Source: JBECKS01 sp040235395 | GTDB taxonomy: Bacteria; Pseudomonadota; Gammaproteobacteria; Pseudomonadales; JBECKS01 | DNA: 16,764 bases | Direction of reading: 5' to 3' | NCBI GenBank assembly: GCA_040235395.1 | Contig: JBECKS010000155.1 | Location: forward strand, 1 to 16,764 | Part shown: positions 1-8,402 of the stretch, in pieces | Layout: every line of letters begins with the position of its first letter | Numbering within the stretch: the stretch's first letter is position 1 | Notes under the pieces: generated by a model | Database searches by the model: none | What the model saw: only the letters and a program-made list of their open reading frames with translations | What the model was told of the DNA's origin: nothing | Translations under genes and position numbers: made by a program

Positions 1-261
1 ATCAATTTGCGTAATGAAGAGAAGGTGGAATTTTATTCAGTATTGCCGATTGATTTAAAAGTTAGAGGTGGTTATCACGGCTTAGCAGAATTTGTTAGCG
101 GTGTCGCTGCCTTACCTCGTATTGTGACCTTGCACGATTTTGTAATTGACTCTGCCGCCGATAAAACAGGCACAACAACTAATACCAGCGCAGTTGGTGT
201 TAATTTAAAAATGAATATCAATGCCAAGACTTATCGCTATCAGGATGAGGGAGGGCTATAA
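1..261 (+). CDS. pilO: Type IV pilus inner-membrane alignment protein PilO (5'-truncated)
   Basis: The reading frame is open from the first base (Ile-Asn-Leu...) and ends at TAA 259-261, so this is the last 86 residues of a longer gene that starts outside the window. PilO forms a periplasmic heterodimer with PilN that links the cytoplasmic PilM to PilP and the PilQ secretin. The visible part looks like the C-terminal ferredoxin-like periplasmic domain of PilO: the segments VEFYSVLPIDLKVRGGYH and FVSGVAALPRIVTLHDF are typical of the family. The stop codon directly abuts the pilP ATG, and the pilP ribosome binding site lies inside this gene's last codons, as expected in the pilMNOPQ operon. The assignment rests on these motifs and on the order before pilP and pilQ. 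Confidence 0.9.
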   Translation: MNLRNEEKVEFYSVLPIDLKVRGGYHGLAEFVSGVAALPRIVTLHDFVIDSAADKTGTTTNTSAVGVNLKMNINAKTYRYQDEGGL

Positions 262-816
262 ATGTTAAAGTTTGTTAAGCCATTCCTGATTCTGTTTTCC
301 TTAGCGTTTCTTGTTTCCTGTGGTTCTGGCGATCAGATGGCAGACTTGAGACAAAAATTAAAAGAAATTGATGAAAAACCAAAAGGTAGAATTCCAGCTC
401 CGCCAGAGTTCAAGGCTTTTGAGTCTTATACTTATCAGGCAGCAGGTTTAAGAAGTCCCTTTGAACAACCAGCAGAAGAAGTTATTGGTCCTGCTGTAGC
501 AAACAAAGCAGTTACACCGGATTTAGAAAGAAGAAAACAGGCCTTGGAGAAATTCAGTCTCGATTCAATGGCATTTGTCGGCACGCTTTCAAAAGAGAAA
601 TTAGGTGATGAACTTTATGCGCTTGTTGATGATGGTGCAGGTAACGTTCACCGTGTTCAGGTGGGTGATTATCTTGGTCAAAATTTTGGAAAGATTCTTA
701 CTATATCCGCGAGAAAGGTTGAAATACTGGAAATCGTTCCGAGCGGTCAATTAGATGATGATGGGAATAAGTTGTGGATAGAGAGACCCAGAAATTTAAT
801 CCTAAGAGATGAATAA
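262..816 (+). CDS. pilP: Type IV pilus lipoprotein PilP
   Basis: This is a 184-residue pilotin-like lipoprotein that connects the PilN/PilO inner-membrane complex to the PilQ secretin. The N-terminus is a lipoprotein signal peptide: charged MLKFVKP, a hydrophobic stretch and a lipobox LVSC with the lipidated cysteine at residue 20. A proline-rich linker follows (about residues 40-85), containing the family signature YTYQAAGLRSPFEQP. The C-terminal beta domain (about 95-180) contains MAFVGTL, VHRVQVGDYLGQNFGKI and the ending LWIERPRNLILRDE, all typical of PilP. The start is supported by a strong purine-rich SD (GAGGGAGGG at 248-256 region) about 7 nt before ATG 262, with no gap after pilO, suggesting translational coupling. 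The length is usual for the family. Confidence 0.95.
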   Translation: MLKFVKPFLILFSLAFLVSCGSGDQMADLRQKLKEIDEKPKGRIPAPPEFKAFESYTYQAAGLRSPFEQPAEEVIGPAVANKAVTPDLERRKQALEKFSLDSMAFVGTLSKEKLGDELYALVDDGAGNVHRVQVGDYLGQNFGKILTISARKVEILEIVPSGQLDDDGNKLWIERPRNLILRDE

Positions 817-861
817 CAAAAAGCAGAGTAAAATGTTATGAATAAACAATGGGGAAACATC

Positions 862-2949
862 ATGAAAGGCTCACTGTTACAGGTAGTAGCTTCCGTTGTG
901 TGTTTGTTTGTTGGGACAGTTCTACAGGCAGCCAAGTTGGAAAGCGTTGATTTTTCGAGTCTTCCAGGTGACAAGGTGGAATTGAGGTTTGGTTTTGATA
1001 CAGCACCACCAACACCAAAAGGCTATAACATTGAAAAGCCGGCAAGAATTGCTTTGGACCTTGAAGGCGTAACAAGTTCTCTCAAAACTAAATATCACGA
1101 ACTCGGTTTAGGTAATGCAAGAAACCTGACTGTAATCGAAGCAAAAGATAGAACACGTTTAATTATTAACCTGACACACCTTGAGGCCTACCGAACTGAA
1201 GTTAGGGACACAACACTTTATGTAATACTGGGTGAGTCTGGTGGCAGTATGCAGACGGCTGCCGTAAGTGGTGATGCGAAGAAAAAGAAAGTTGAGGCAG
1301 CGCCTGTAGCAAGTAACCAGATTCAGGATGTGGATTTCCAGCGTGGTGCTGATGGCGAAGGTAAAATTATCGTTACTTTGCCAGATCCTCATGCTCAAGT
1401 AGATATGAGAAAGGAAGGCGACAAGATACATGTCAACATCAAGGATGTAAGACTTCCAGATGAGCTGGTTAGACGCTTGGATGTTGTGGATTTCGCAACG
1501 CCTGTGAAAGAGATTGATGCAACCAACCAATCTGAGGGTGCATTCATTGTTATTAAACCAACCGGTGAGTATGAGTATTTAGCGTATCAAACGGATAACA
1601 CTTATATCGTTAGTGTGAAGCCACTGTCAGCCGCTGATGCAGAAAAGAGAAAGAAAAAAGCGTTTGCATATACTGGCGAAAAACTTTCACTTAACTTTCA
1701 AGATATCGAAGTGCGACAGGTACTTCAGTTGATTGCAGACTTTACTGAATTGAACCTTGTGGCAAGTGATACAGTGGGTGGTCGTATCACCTTAAGACTA
1801 CAGAACGTACCTTGGGATCAGGCGATGGATTTGATTCTGAAGACCAAAGGTCTGGATAAACGTAAAGTTGGTAATGTGTTGTTGATTGCTCCAGCAGAAG
1901 AGATTGCTGCAAGAGAGAAACTTGAGTTGGAAGCAAACAAGCAAGTTGAGGCTTTAGCGCCACTGCAATCAGAGTTCTTCAATATCAAATATGCATCAGC
2001 CGCAGATATTAAAGAATTCCTTTCATCAAAGGATTCTGCAATAACAACTGAGAGAGGTTCGGTGGTTCTGGATTCTCGAACCAATACCTTATTGATTCAG
2101 GATACTGCAGCGAAGCTTGCAGAAATTCGTGAAATTATTGCTGAGATTGATTTACCAATTCGTCAGGTCTTGATTGAAGCAAGGGTAGTGGTAGCTTCAT
2201 CAAACCTTTCTGATGAATTAGGCGTACGATGGGGTGGTTCTGGTTTTCAGTTTAACAGCAATGGCACGAATATCCTTACAGGTAGTGCAGATCAGGCCAT
2301 GACTCAGTTTGAAAATCTGGGTGATGGTGATCCTGTTGAATTCAACTTTGGGCCAGCTGGAGGCTCCTATCTTGTAGATATGGGTGTAACCGATACTCAG
2401 GCATCTTCAATGACTCTTGGCTTTGTTGGCCGTGATGGTTTATTAGAAGTTGAACTTTCTGCACTTGAAGCAGAAGGTCAGGCAGAAGTTATTTCAACAC
2501 CAAAAGTACTCACCTCTGATTCACAGGAAGCAAAAATTGTTTCTGGTAAGAAAGTGCCAGTGCAAACTGTTCAAAACGGTACAGTATCCATTACCTATGT
2601 TGAAGCAGCTTTAGGTTTAACAGTAACACCACACATCACACCTGATAATCGTGTGCTCCTTGATCTTGATGTCACTCAAGACAGTATTTCAGGAGAAGGT
2701 GCTGGTGGTAACCCAATTCTTGATATCAACCAGGTGAACACGCAGGTGTTGGTAACCAATGGTGAGACCATTGTGCTAGGTGGTGTGTTCATTACTTCTG
2801 ACCTTGATCAGAAATTCCAGACACCGTTCTTTGGGGATTTACCAGTCATTGGTCGTTTCTTCAGGAAGACTGTCAACAGCAGTGAGAAACAGGAACTGTT
2901 AGTTTTCATCACACCTAAGATCATTAATGATGTGCTAGCGACAAATTAA
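862..2949 (+). CDS. pilQ: Type IV pilus secretin PilQ
   Basis: This outer-membrane secretin forms the gated channel through which the type IV pilus passes. I chose ATG 862 (695 residues) because GGGGA lies 6 nt upstream and the product then begins with a clean signal peptide (MKGSLLQVVASVVCLFVG, cleavage after QAA). An in-frame ATG at 838 would add eight residues and has a poor SD. Domains in order: AMIN 1 (about residues 26-124, with ARIALDLEGV and KDRTRLIINLT), a lysine-rich linker, AMIN 2 (about 153-256), STN/N0 (about 272-350, LSLNFQDIEVRQVLQLIADF), secretin N1/NolW (about 370-432), and the secretin barrel (about 445-690) with the signature VNTQVLVTNGETIVLGGVF and a C-terminal LLVFITPKII. 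Length matches Pseudomonas PilQ. It follows pilP by a short gap and is the last pil gene before aroK. Confidence 0.96.
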   Translation: MKGSLLQVVASVVCLFVGTVLQAAKLESVDFSSLPGDKVELRFGFDTAPPTPKGYNIEKPARIALDLEGVTSSLKTKYHELGLGNARNLTVIEAKDRTRLIINLTHLEAYRTEVRDTTLYVILGESGGSMQTAAVSGDAKKKKVEAAPVASNQIQDVDFQRGADGEGKIIVTLPDPHAQVDMRKEGDKIHVNIKDVRLPDELVRRLDVVDFATPVKEIDATNQSEGAFIVIKPTGEYEYLAYQTDNTYIVSVKPLSAADAEKRKKKAFAYTGEKLSLNFQDIEVRQVLQLIADFTELNLVASDTVGGRITLRLQNVPWDQAMDLILKTKGLDKRKVGNVLLIAPAEEIAAREKLELEANKQVEALAPLQSEFFNIKYASAADIKEFLSSKDSAITTERGSVVLDSRTNTLLIQDTAAKLAEIREIIAEIDLPIRQVLIEARVVVASSNLSDELGVRWGGSGFQFNSNGTNILTGSADQAMTQFENLGDGDPVEFNFGPAGGSYLVDMGVTDTQASSMTLGFVGRDGLLEVELSALEAEGQAEVISTPKVLTSDSQEAKIVSGKKVPVQTVQNGTVSITYVEAALGLTVTPHITPDNRVLLDLDVTQDSISGEGAGGNPILDINQVNTQVLVTNGETIVLGGVFITSDLDQKFQTPFFGDLPVIGRFFRKTVNSSEKQELLVFITPKIINDVLATN

Positions 2950-2962
2950 GTTCGACTTAATT
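2944..2962. repeat. 8-bp perfect inverted repeat at the pilQ-aroK junction
   Basis: AATTAAGT (2944-2951) and ACTTAATT (2955-2962) are perfect reverse complements separated by TCG. The left arm contains the pilQ stop TAA (2947-2949); the right arm ends one base before the aroK ATG (2964). There is no T-tract after it, and the stem is mostly A-U, so it is not a convincing intrinsic terminator. It could be a weak hairpin affecting aroK translation or a protein-binding palindrome, or it could be chance. Confidence 0.4.
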
Positions 2963-2963
2963 C

Positions 2964-3467
2964 ATGTCCAATATCTTTCTTGTCGGCCCCATGGGGGCCG
3001 GAAAAACCACTATAGGCAAATTGCTTGCGTCTGAGTTGGCGTATGATTTCCTTGATTCAGACAGGGAAATTGAGCGTCGTGCAGGCGCTGATATTTCCTG
3101 GATTTTTGATGTGGAGGGCGAAGAAGGATTCCGCAAACGTGAAGCAAATGTGATTCAGGATCTCGCACAAGGAAATCGTTCAGTGATTGCCACGGGTGGT
3201 GGTGCTGTATTAAGTGAAGAAACACGCAAGTTGCTGAAATCACAAGGTTACACCGCTTACATTTACGCGCCCTTGAATATTCTGCTTGAGCGTACTGCAC
3301 AGGATAAATCCAGACCTTTATTACAGGTAGAAAATCCTGAAGAGAATTTCAGGAAAATTCTCGAGGAAAGAGATGACCTCTATAAGGAAGTTGCCAATAT
3401 TTCTCTCGACAGTCATCGCTTGAGTTCAAAGCAGGTGGTTTCTCAAATCATTAAGGGCATGAACTGA
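2964..3467 (+). CDS. aroK: Shikimate kinase I
   Basis: This cytoplasmic enzyme phosphorylates shikimate with ATP to shikimate 3-phosphate, the fifth step of the chorismate pathway. The 167-residue product carries all the expected sites: Walker A GPMGAGKT (residues 8-15), shikimate-binding D33 in the DSD motif, R57 in GFRKRE, the TGGG motif at 77-80, the LID arginine R117 (KSRPLL) and the conserved R136 in LEERDDLY. A stop codon (TAA 2958-2960) lies in frame just upstream, so ATG 2964 is the first possible start. The SD is weak and replaced by an inverted repeat that reaches the start codon. It lies 14 nt after pilQ, the classic pilQ-aroK-aroB order of gammaproteobacteria. Confidence 0.97.
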   Translation: MSNIFLVGPMGAGKTTIGKLLASELAYDFLDSDREIERRAGADISWIFDVEGEEGFRKREANVIQDLAQGNRSVIATGGGAVLSEETRKLLKSQGYTAYIYAPLNILLERTAQDKSRPLLQVENPEENFRKILEERDDLYKEVANISLDSHRLSSKQVVSQIIKGMN

Positions 3468-3471
3468 TTAA

Positions 3472-3500
3472 GGGACAAACCATAAGCTCTTATTTATAAT
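3472..3500 (+). promoter_or_regulatory. Candidate sigma70 promoter for aroB and downstream genes
   Basis: A perfect -10 box TATAAT (3495-3500) is preceded, after a 17-bp spacer, by GGGACA (3472-3477), which matches TTGACA at four of six positions. It lies wholly in the 60-bp aroK-aroB gap. Transcription would start near 3507, leaving a leader of about 20 nt with the aroB SD (GGAG). It would allow aroB, the damX-like gene and perhaps hemE to be transcribed independently of the pil-aroK transcript. This is a prediction from spacing and consensus only. Confidence 0.55.
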
Positions 3501-3527
3501 GCTTTCCACGATTAACTGGAGAAGCAT

Positions 3528-4625
3528 GTGCAGATTACGATAGATCTTGGTGAGCGTTCCTACCCTGTCCTGATTGGGGATAAGCTGTTGGAAAATGCAA
3601 AAGCGCACCTGGATCCTTATATCAGCGGTTCACAAGTTTGCATTATCACCAATGACGTCGTTGCACCTCTTTACCTTTCTTCCTTAAAAGCCCAGTTTGA
3701 AAAGGATTATCAGGTTTTTACACACATCCTGCCCGACGGTGAATCCAGCAAGAACCTTCAGGTGCTGGAAGGAATATTTGAAACACTCCTTGAGAATGCC
3801 TGTAGTCGTGATGTCACCCTGATTGCCCTTGGTGGCGGTGTGGTAGGCGATATGACAGGCTTTGCAGCCGCCAGTTTCATGCGTGGTGTTGATTTCATCC
3901 AGATTCCAACCACCTTGCTTGCTCAGGTAGATTCTTCCGTGGGTGGTAAAACGGGCGTGAATCATCGCTTAGGTAAAAACATGATAGGTGCCTTTTATCA
4001 GCCTAAATGTGTACTTGCTGACGTGGGCGTGCTGGAAACATTACCTGCAAGGGAATTTTCCGCTGGTCTCGCTGAAGTTATCAAATACGGTCTGATTCTG
4101 GATGCAGATTTTCTTTCCTGGCTGGAAAATAATATTCAAGCCTTGTTGGAGCACGAAGCAGAAGCGCTTGCCCATGCAGTCAAGTGTTCCTGTGAAACCA
4201 AGGCATACGTTGTTTCAAAAGATGAAAAAGAAAAAGGTTTGCGCGCCTTGTTAAATCTGGGCCATACCTTTGGTCATGCTATCGAAGCACATTACCAGTA
4301 TGGCACTTATCTTCATGGAGAAGCCGTCAGCATCGGCACTATGATGGCCTTGGAGCTTTCAGCAATCATGGGCATGATTGATGCGAGTGCAGTAAGCACC
4401 GCAAAACAATTAATGCAGGCTGCGAAACTTCCTGTTAAATGCAAGGATTTCATTGAGCCAGACATTCTTCTCGATTTTATGAGTGTTGATAAGAAAGCCT
4501 TGAGTGGTCGTATCCGTTTAGTGCTTCTGGAAGCTCTTGGTAAAGCAGTGGTAACAGATAACTTTGAAATTGAAGATGTCAAACAGGCAATGAAGTTGTG
4601 TATGCCAGAAAAACAAGAGGAATGA
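3528..4625 (+). CDS. aroB: 3-dehydroquinate synthase
   Basis: This cytoplasmic NAD- and metal-dependent enzyme converts DAHP to 3-dehydroquinate, the second shikimate-pathway step. The 365-residue product has the NAD-binding LGGGVVGDMTGF (about 101-112), the signature QVDSSVGGKTGVNH (about 133-146) and the three metal ligands at E183 (LAEVIKYG), H246 (NLGHTFGH) and H263 (YLHGEAV), nearly the same positions as in E. coli AroB. The start is GTG 3528, preceded by GGAG at about 7 nt. An ATG at 3526 overlaps it by one base but is out of frame. The protein beginning MQITIDLGERSYPV matches the normal family N-terminus. It ends in TGA overlapping the region of the next gene's start, suggesting coupling. 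Confidence 0.97.
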   Translation: MQITIDLGERSYPVLIGDKLLENAKAHLDPYISGSQVCIITNDVVAPLYLSSLKAQFEKDYQVFTHILPDGESSKNLQVLEGIFETLLENACSRDVTLIALGGGVVGDMTGFAAASFMRGVDFIQIPTTLLAQVDSSVGGKTGVNHRLGKNMIGAFYQPKCVLADVGVLETLPAREFSAGLAEVIKYGLILDADFLSWLENNIQALLEHEAEALAHAVKCSCETKAYVVSKDEKEKGLRALLNLGHTFGHAIEAHYQYGTYLHGEAVSIGTMMALELSAIMGMIDASAVSTAKQLMQAAKLPVKCKDFIEPDILLDFMSVDKKALSGRIRLVLLEALGKAVVTDNFEIEDVKQAMKLCMPEKQEE

Positions 4626-4627
4626 AC

Positions 4628-5983
4628 ATGTCTGGTGTTTTTTCTAACATGATTACCACTTCGACAGAAGACCTGATTGATGGTGGCGCTTTGGAAGGTA
4701 TTGATGTGCTTTTGTCTGGCGGGGATGAAGCATTTCATGAACTTCAGGCAGAGATTGAACGAGATGTTTCCTATGTGGTGTTAAGTCTTGATGCTGAAGA
4801 TTTGCAGGATAAGGAATTTCTTGTCAGAGAAATATATCGTCTGATTTGCAATGAAGATGCAGGCGAGCAGAATTCCATTGTAGAAAATATTGAAATCATC
4901 GAAGAAGAACTGGCAGGAACCCAATCCTGCATCTTATGCCTGGAAGATTTTTTTGGTTGCAGTGAAGATGCGCAAGCCATTCTTCTGGAGTTGGTTATTG
5001 TCAGTCACTTCAAATTATTACTTGGTATTAAATCTGTTCCTGAACCACTTTTTAATGAAAAGCTCTGGAAAGTATTAGTGAATAGAGCAAGCTGGGTTGA
5101 TTTTTCACTTGCTGCCCCGGTGAGCACGAGTGCTGATGAGTTGGAAGATGATGAATATTTTGAAGAAAATCACATGGATGAAAGTGATGAAGATGAAGAA
5201 GAAATTCTAAGTGCCCACGCAAGACCAGAATTAAAAACAGGGCAACAGAAACAGTGGTACCAGATGATTCCTAAATATCATTTAGGCGCTGCTTTAATTC
5301 TTTTGCTGTTAGTGTTTGCGCTTTGGAATATGGATTTAACTAAAACCAAACAGAAAAGTATTGATTTAAATGCTGAAACACCAGCCTCACTTGATGTAAG
5401 AAAACCAGAAGCGACTGCATCCATGAATCAGGAAGTAGAACAGGAGCAGACAAGTAAATCGATAGACCTGCCCATTGATGCAGAACCAAAACCTGAAGCA
5501 TCCATTGAGCAGGAGGTTACACCAACAGAAACAGTTGCAGTCAATCAACAGCCAAAAACAAGTCCTCCTGTAGACATTGTCGAAGAGGTAACTGAAGAAG
5601 TTGTAGAACCCGTCGTGCAGAAACCTGTGGAAAAACCTGTCGTAAAAGTTGTACCTGTTGTTAAAAAAACGGTTTTGGTAGACTGGAGCCCTTATCAAAG
5701 CAGTGCGTTTATTCAAGGTATCAACAGCAAGTATTACACTTTGCAGTTGCTTGCATCCCATAATGAACAGGGCATCAGGGATTTCCTGAAAGAAAAAGGT
5801 TCGAGCAGTGAGTATGCCGTTTACACCACAGAGAAAGATGGCAAACCCTGGCATGTTATTATTTATGGTGTTTATGAAAGCAATGAGTCTGCAAGTCTGG
5901 CAAGACAGGACTTGCCCTCGTATCTTAAATCCTATTCACCCTGGGTTCGTTCCATAGCGGATGTCCAGAAATCCCTTCAATAA
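4628..5983 (+). CDS. damX: DamX-like SPOR-domain cell-division protein
   Basis: This is a bitopic membrane protein predicted to bind denuded septal peptidoglycan. I chose ATG 4628 (451 residues, MSGVFSNM...) because GAGG lies 7 nt upstream. ATG 4622 (ATGA overlap with the aroB stop) and ATG 4598 are in-frame alternatives. Layout: cytoplasmic domain (about 1-165), very acidic linker (about 170-195, ELEDDEYFEE and DESDEDEEE), one membrane segment (about 218-233, LGAALILLLLVFALW), a Glu/Pro/Val-rich periplasmic linker (about 250-350) and a C-terminal SPOR domain (about 365-445) with YYTLQLLASHNEQG and WHVIIYGVYES. The position after aroKB is where damX normally lies. The cytoplasmic domain resembles the AAA-type domain of pseudomonad homologues but shows no Walker A motif. 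The family is confident; the symbol rests on synteny and architecture. Confidence 0.85.
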   Translation: MSGVFSNMITTSTEDLIDGGALEGIDVLLSGGDEAFHELQAEIERDVSYVVLSLDAEDLQDKEFLVREIYRLICNEDAGEQNSIVENIEIIEEELAGTQSCILCLEDFFGCSEDAQAILLELVIVSHFKLLLGIKSVPEPLFNEKLWKVLVNRASWVDFSLAAPVSTSADELEDDEYFEENHMDESDEDEEEILSAHARPELKTGQQKQWYQMIPKYHLGAALILLLLVFALWNMDLTKTKQKSIDLNAETPASLDVRKPEATASMNQEVEQEQTSKSIDLPIDAEPKPEASIEQEVTPTETVAVNQQPKTSPPVDIVEEVTEEVVEPVVQKPVEKPVVKVVPVVKKTVLVDWSPYQSSAFIQGINSKYYTLQLLASHNEQGIRDFLKEKGSSSEYAVYTTEKDGKPWHVIIYGVYESNESASLARQDLPSYLKSYSPWVRSIADVQKSLQ

Positions 5984-6000
5984 GTCTAGTAGGTAGTTCC

Positions 6001-7062
6001 TTGTCAAATTTAAAGAATGATCGATTTTTAAAAGCGCTATTGCGTGAAGATGTTGATGTGACACCGGTGTGGATGATGCGTCAGGCAGGGCGTTATCTGC
6101 CTGAGTATCGAGAGCTCAGGAAAAATGCCGGCGGTTTTCTTGCCATGTGCCAGAATCCGCAGATGGCTTGCGAAATCAGTTTGCAACCCATTGAACGTTT
6201 TCCTCTAGACGTCACGATTCTGTTTTCAGATATCCTTACCATTCCAGATGCCATGGGCTTGGGTTTGTTTTTTGAAGAAGGTGAAGGCCCGCGTTTTAAA
6301 AAACCTGTTCGCACAGAAAAAGACATTGAAGCGATTGAAGTGATTAATACGGATAAGCAACTTTCGTACGTAACCGATGCAGTAAAACTTATCCGGAAAG
6401 AATTAAATGGACGAACGCCATTGTTAGGTTTTTCGGGAAGCCCTTGGACCTTAGCGACTTATATGGTTGAAGGTGGACCAAGCAAGAATTACGAAATCAT
6501 TAAATCCATGCTGTTCAATCAGCCAGAACTTGCACACCAGTTACTTGAAAAATTAAGTCTGTCTGTGATTGATTATTTAAATGCACAGATACGCGCAGGT
6601 GCACAAGCAGTTCAGATCTTTGATACCTGGGGTGGCATATTAAGTGATGCGGCTTATAAGGAGTTTTCTCTTCAGTACATGGAAAAAATTGTAAAAGGTT
6701 TAATCAAGGAAAATGATGGCAGACGTGTTCCCTGTATTCTGTTCACCAAAAATGGTGGCTTATGGATTGATGCTATTGCTAACACGGGTTGTGATGCGCT
6801 CGGTCTTGATTGGACAATTGATATTGGAAAGGCAAGACAGCAAGTAGGTAATCGTGTTGCACTGCAGGGGAATCTTGATCCTGCCATGCTGTTTGCAAGC
6901 CCTGCAAGAATTCGTGAAGAAGTTGCGTCGATACTTAAAGCTTTTGGAAAAGGAAACGGACACGTTTTCAATCTCGGTCACGGCATTACGCCTGGCGTCA
7001 ATCCTGATCATGCTGCGGCATTTATCGATGCTGTGCATGAGTTAAGCGCTCAATATCACTAG
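6001..7062 (+). CDS. hemE: Uroporphyrinogen decarboxylase
   Basis: This cytoplasmic haem-pathway enzyme removes four carboxylates from uroporphyrinogen III to give coproporphyrinogen III. The 353-residue protein shows the family sites: R27 and R31 in MMRQAGRYLPEY, catalytic D77 in LFSDILTIPDAMG, Y154 in TYMVEGGPS and H327 in FNLGHGITP. The start is TTG 6001. No ATG fits the family N-terminus, while MSNLKNDRFLKALL aligns directly with E. coli HemE (MTELKNDRYLRALL). Upstream is an AGG-type SD in TAGTAGGTAG. It follows the damX-like gene by 17 nt and is probably cotranscribed with it. In many pseudomonads gltBD lies between these two genes; here they are directly adjacent. Confidence 0.97.
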   Translation: MSNLKNDRFLKALLREDVDVTPVWMMRQAGRYLPEYRELRKNAGGFLAMCQNPQMACEISLQPIERFPLDVTILFSDILTIPDAMGLGLFFEEGEGPRFKKPVRTEKDIEAIEVINTDKQLSYVTDAVKLIRKELNGRTPLLGFSGSPWTLATYMVEGGPSKNYEIIKSMLFNQPELAHQLLEKLSLSVIDYLNAQIRAGAQAVQIFDTWGGILSDAAYKEFSLQYMEKIVKGLIKENDGRRVPCILFTKNGGLWIDAIANTGCDALGLDWTIDIGKARQQVGNRVALQGNLDPAMLFASPARIREEVASILKAFGKGNGHVFNLGHGITPGVNPDHAAAFIDAVHELSAQYH

Positions 7063-7103
7063 CGGGTGATTGTCTTAAAAGAAAAATAGAAAGGGGGCAG
7101 TAC

Positions 7104-8402
7104 ATGAAAATGAAACTGCATTGGCAAATCCTTATTGCCATTTTACTTGCAATCCTTATCGGCAAAATGACGGGCACTGAAGCAGCCATTGCAGGTGTTT
7201 CCTTTTACGATGTTTATGTGTTTATCGGTACGATTTTTATTAACGCGCTGAAAATGATCATCGTACCTCTTATCGTTTCTTCCATCATTGTTGGTGTTTC
7301 CGGTTTAGGAAAAGAATCTGGTCAAGGCGTTGGCCGCATGGGTGCAAAGACCATTGGTTTTTATGCATTCAGTAGTTTTGCAGCCATTCTGGTTGGCTTA
7401 TTGATGGTGAATCTGTTTCAGCCAGGCATTAAGGAAGGGGAACCTGTTGGTAAGGCTTTAGCCTTGCATGAAAGCACGGCAAGCATGGTTGAGAAGGTAA
7501 GCGGCCGTGGTTTGAGTGATGTCGCAGATATTTTCATCCGCATGATTCCTACTAACATTGTTCAGGCTGCAGCTGAAGGTCAGATGTTAGGGCTGATTTT
7601 TTTCAGCATCCTGTTTGGATTTTTCATGACACGCATTGAAAAACATTTCAGTGATTCGCTTTATCAGTTGGCGATGGGTGTTTATGAAACCATGTTGAAA
7701 ATCACCTTGTTCGTGATGCGCTTTGCCCCCATTGGTGTATTTGCCTTGGTGGCAAAAACCGTTGCTTCAACAGGTTTTTCTGCATTTATGCCTTTGTTGT
7801 GGTTTTTTATTACCGTTGTGCTTGCGCTGCTTGTGCATGTTGCTGTGGTTTATCCTTTGATTTTGATGTATTTCGGTGTTTCACCAAAAAAACATTTCAA
7901 AGCGATGTTGCCAGCAATTCTAACTGCTTTTTCAACAGCATCGTCTTCTGCAACCTTACCACTAACCATTGAAACGATTGAAAAAAATGCAGGTGTTTCC
8001 AGTCGTACCAGTGGTTTTGTTTTACCTTTAGGTGCAACGGTGAATATGGATGGCACTGCGCTCTATGAATGTGTTGCGGCATTGTTTCTGGCCCAAGCCT
8101 ACGGTATCGAATTAAGTGTTAGCACGCAGTTCACGGTTGTGCTTCTTGCTTTGTTAACCTCAATCGGTGTTGCAGGTGTGCCTGCTGCAAGTCTTGTTGC
8201 CATCACAATCATACTAACGGCAATTGGTTTGCCTGTTGAAGCAGTGGGTTTGATTCTGGTCACCGATAGGGTGCTTGATATGTGTCGAACAGCCGTGAAT
8301 GTTTATGGCGATTCCTGTGCCGCTGTTTCCATTGCACGAAGTGAAGACGAAGATACGCTCGTGGCAAGAAGCCACCGTTGGCAAAAAACTAGTGAAGAAT
8401 AA
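7104..8402 (+). CDS. Dicarboxylate/amino acid:cation symporter (DAACS, GltP/GltT type)
   Basis: This 432-residue polytopic inner-membrane transporter of the glutamate-transporter fold probably takes up acidic amino acids with Na+ or H+. Diagnostic motifs are the serine-rich hairpin tip STASSSATLP (277-286), NMDGTA (314-319) and the substrate-site helix LDMCRTAVNVYGD (391-403). By alignment with archaeal GltPh, D392, R395 and N399 correspond to substrate-contacting residues, and an arginine at this position goes with acidic side chains such as glutamate or aspartate. The start ATG 7104 has a strong SD (AAGGGGG) upstream. It is 41 nt after hemE. Its last 14 nt overlap the convergent ABM-domain gene. 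The exact substrate and coupling ion cannot be read from the sequence. Confidence 0.93.
   Translation: MKMKLHWQILIAILLAILIGKMTGTEAAIAGVSFYDVYVFIGTIFINALKMIIVPLIVSSIIVGVSGLGKESGQGVGRMGAKTIGFYAFSSFAAILVGLLMVNLFQPGIKEGEPVGKALALHESTASMVEKVSGRGLSDVADIFIRMIPTNIVQAAAEGQMLGLIFFSILFGFFMTRIEKHFSDSLYQLAMGVYETMLKITLFVMRFAPIGVFALVAKTVASTGFSAFMPLLWFFITVVLALLVHVAVVYPLILMYFGVSPKKHFKAMLPAILTAFSTASSSATLPLTIETIEKNAGVSSRTSGFVLPLGATVNMDGTALYECVAALFLAQAYGIELSVSTQFTVVLLALLTSIGVAGVPAASLVAITIILTAIGLPVEAVGLILVTDRVLDMCRTAVNVYGDSCAAVSIARSEDEDTLVARSHRWQKTSEE

Noticed and set aside
4890..5078. Alternative plus-strand frame inside the DamX-like gene
   Set aside because: Shifted frame of a real gene with no motif and no sensible start context.
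5560..5700. Pro/Glu/Val-rich stretch in the DamX-like protein as a possible tandem DNA repeat
   Set aside because: The repetition is loose and at amino-acid level only, typical of extended periplasmic linkers; no exact DNA repeat unit.
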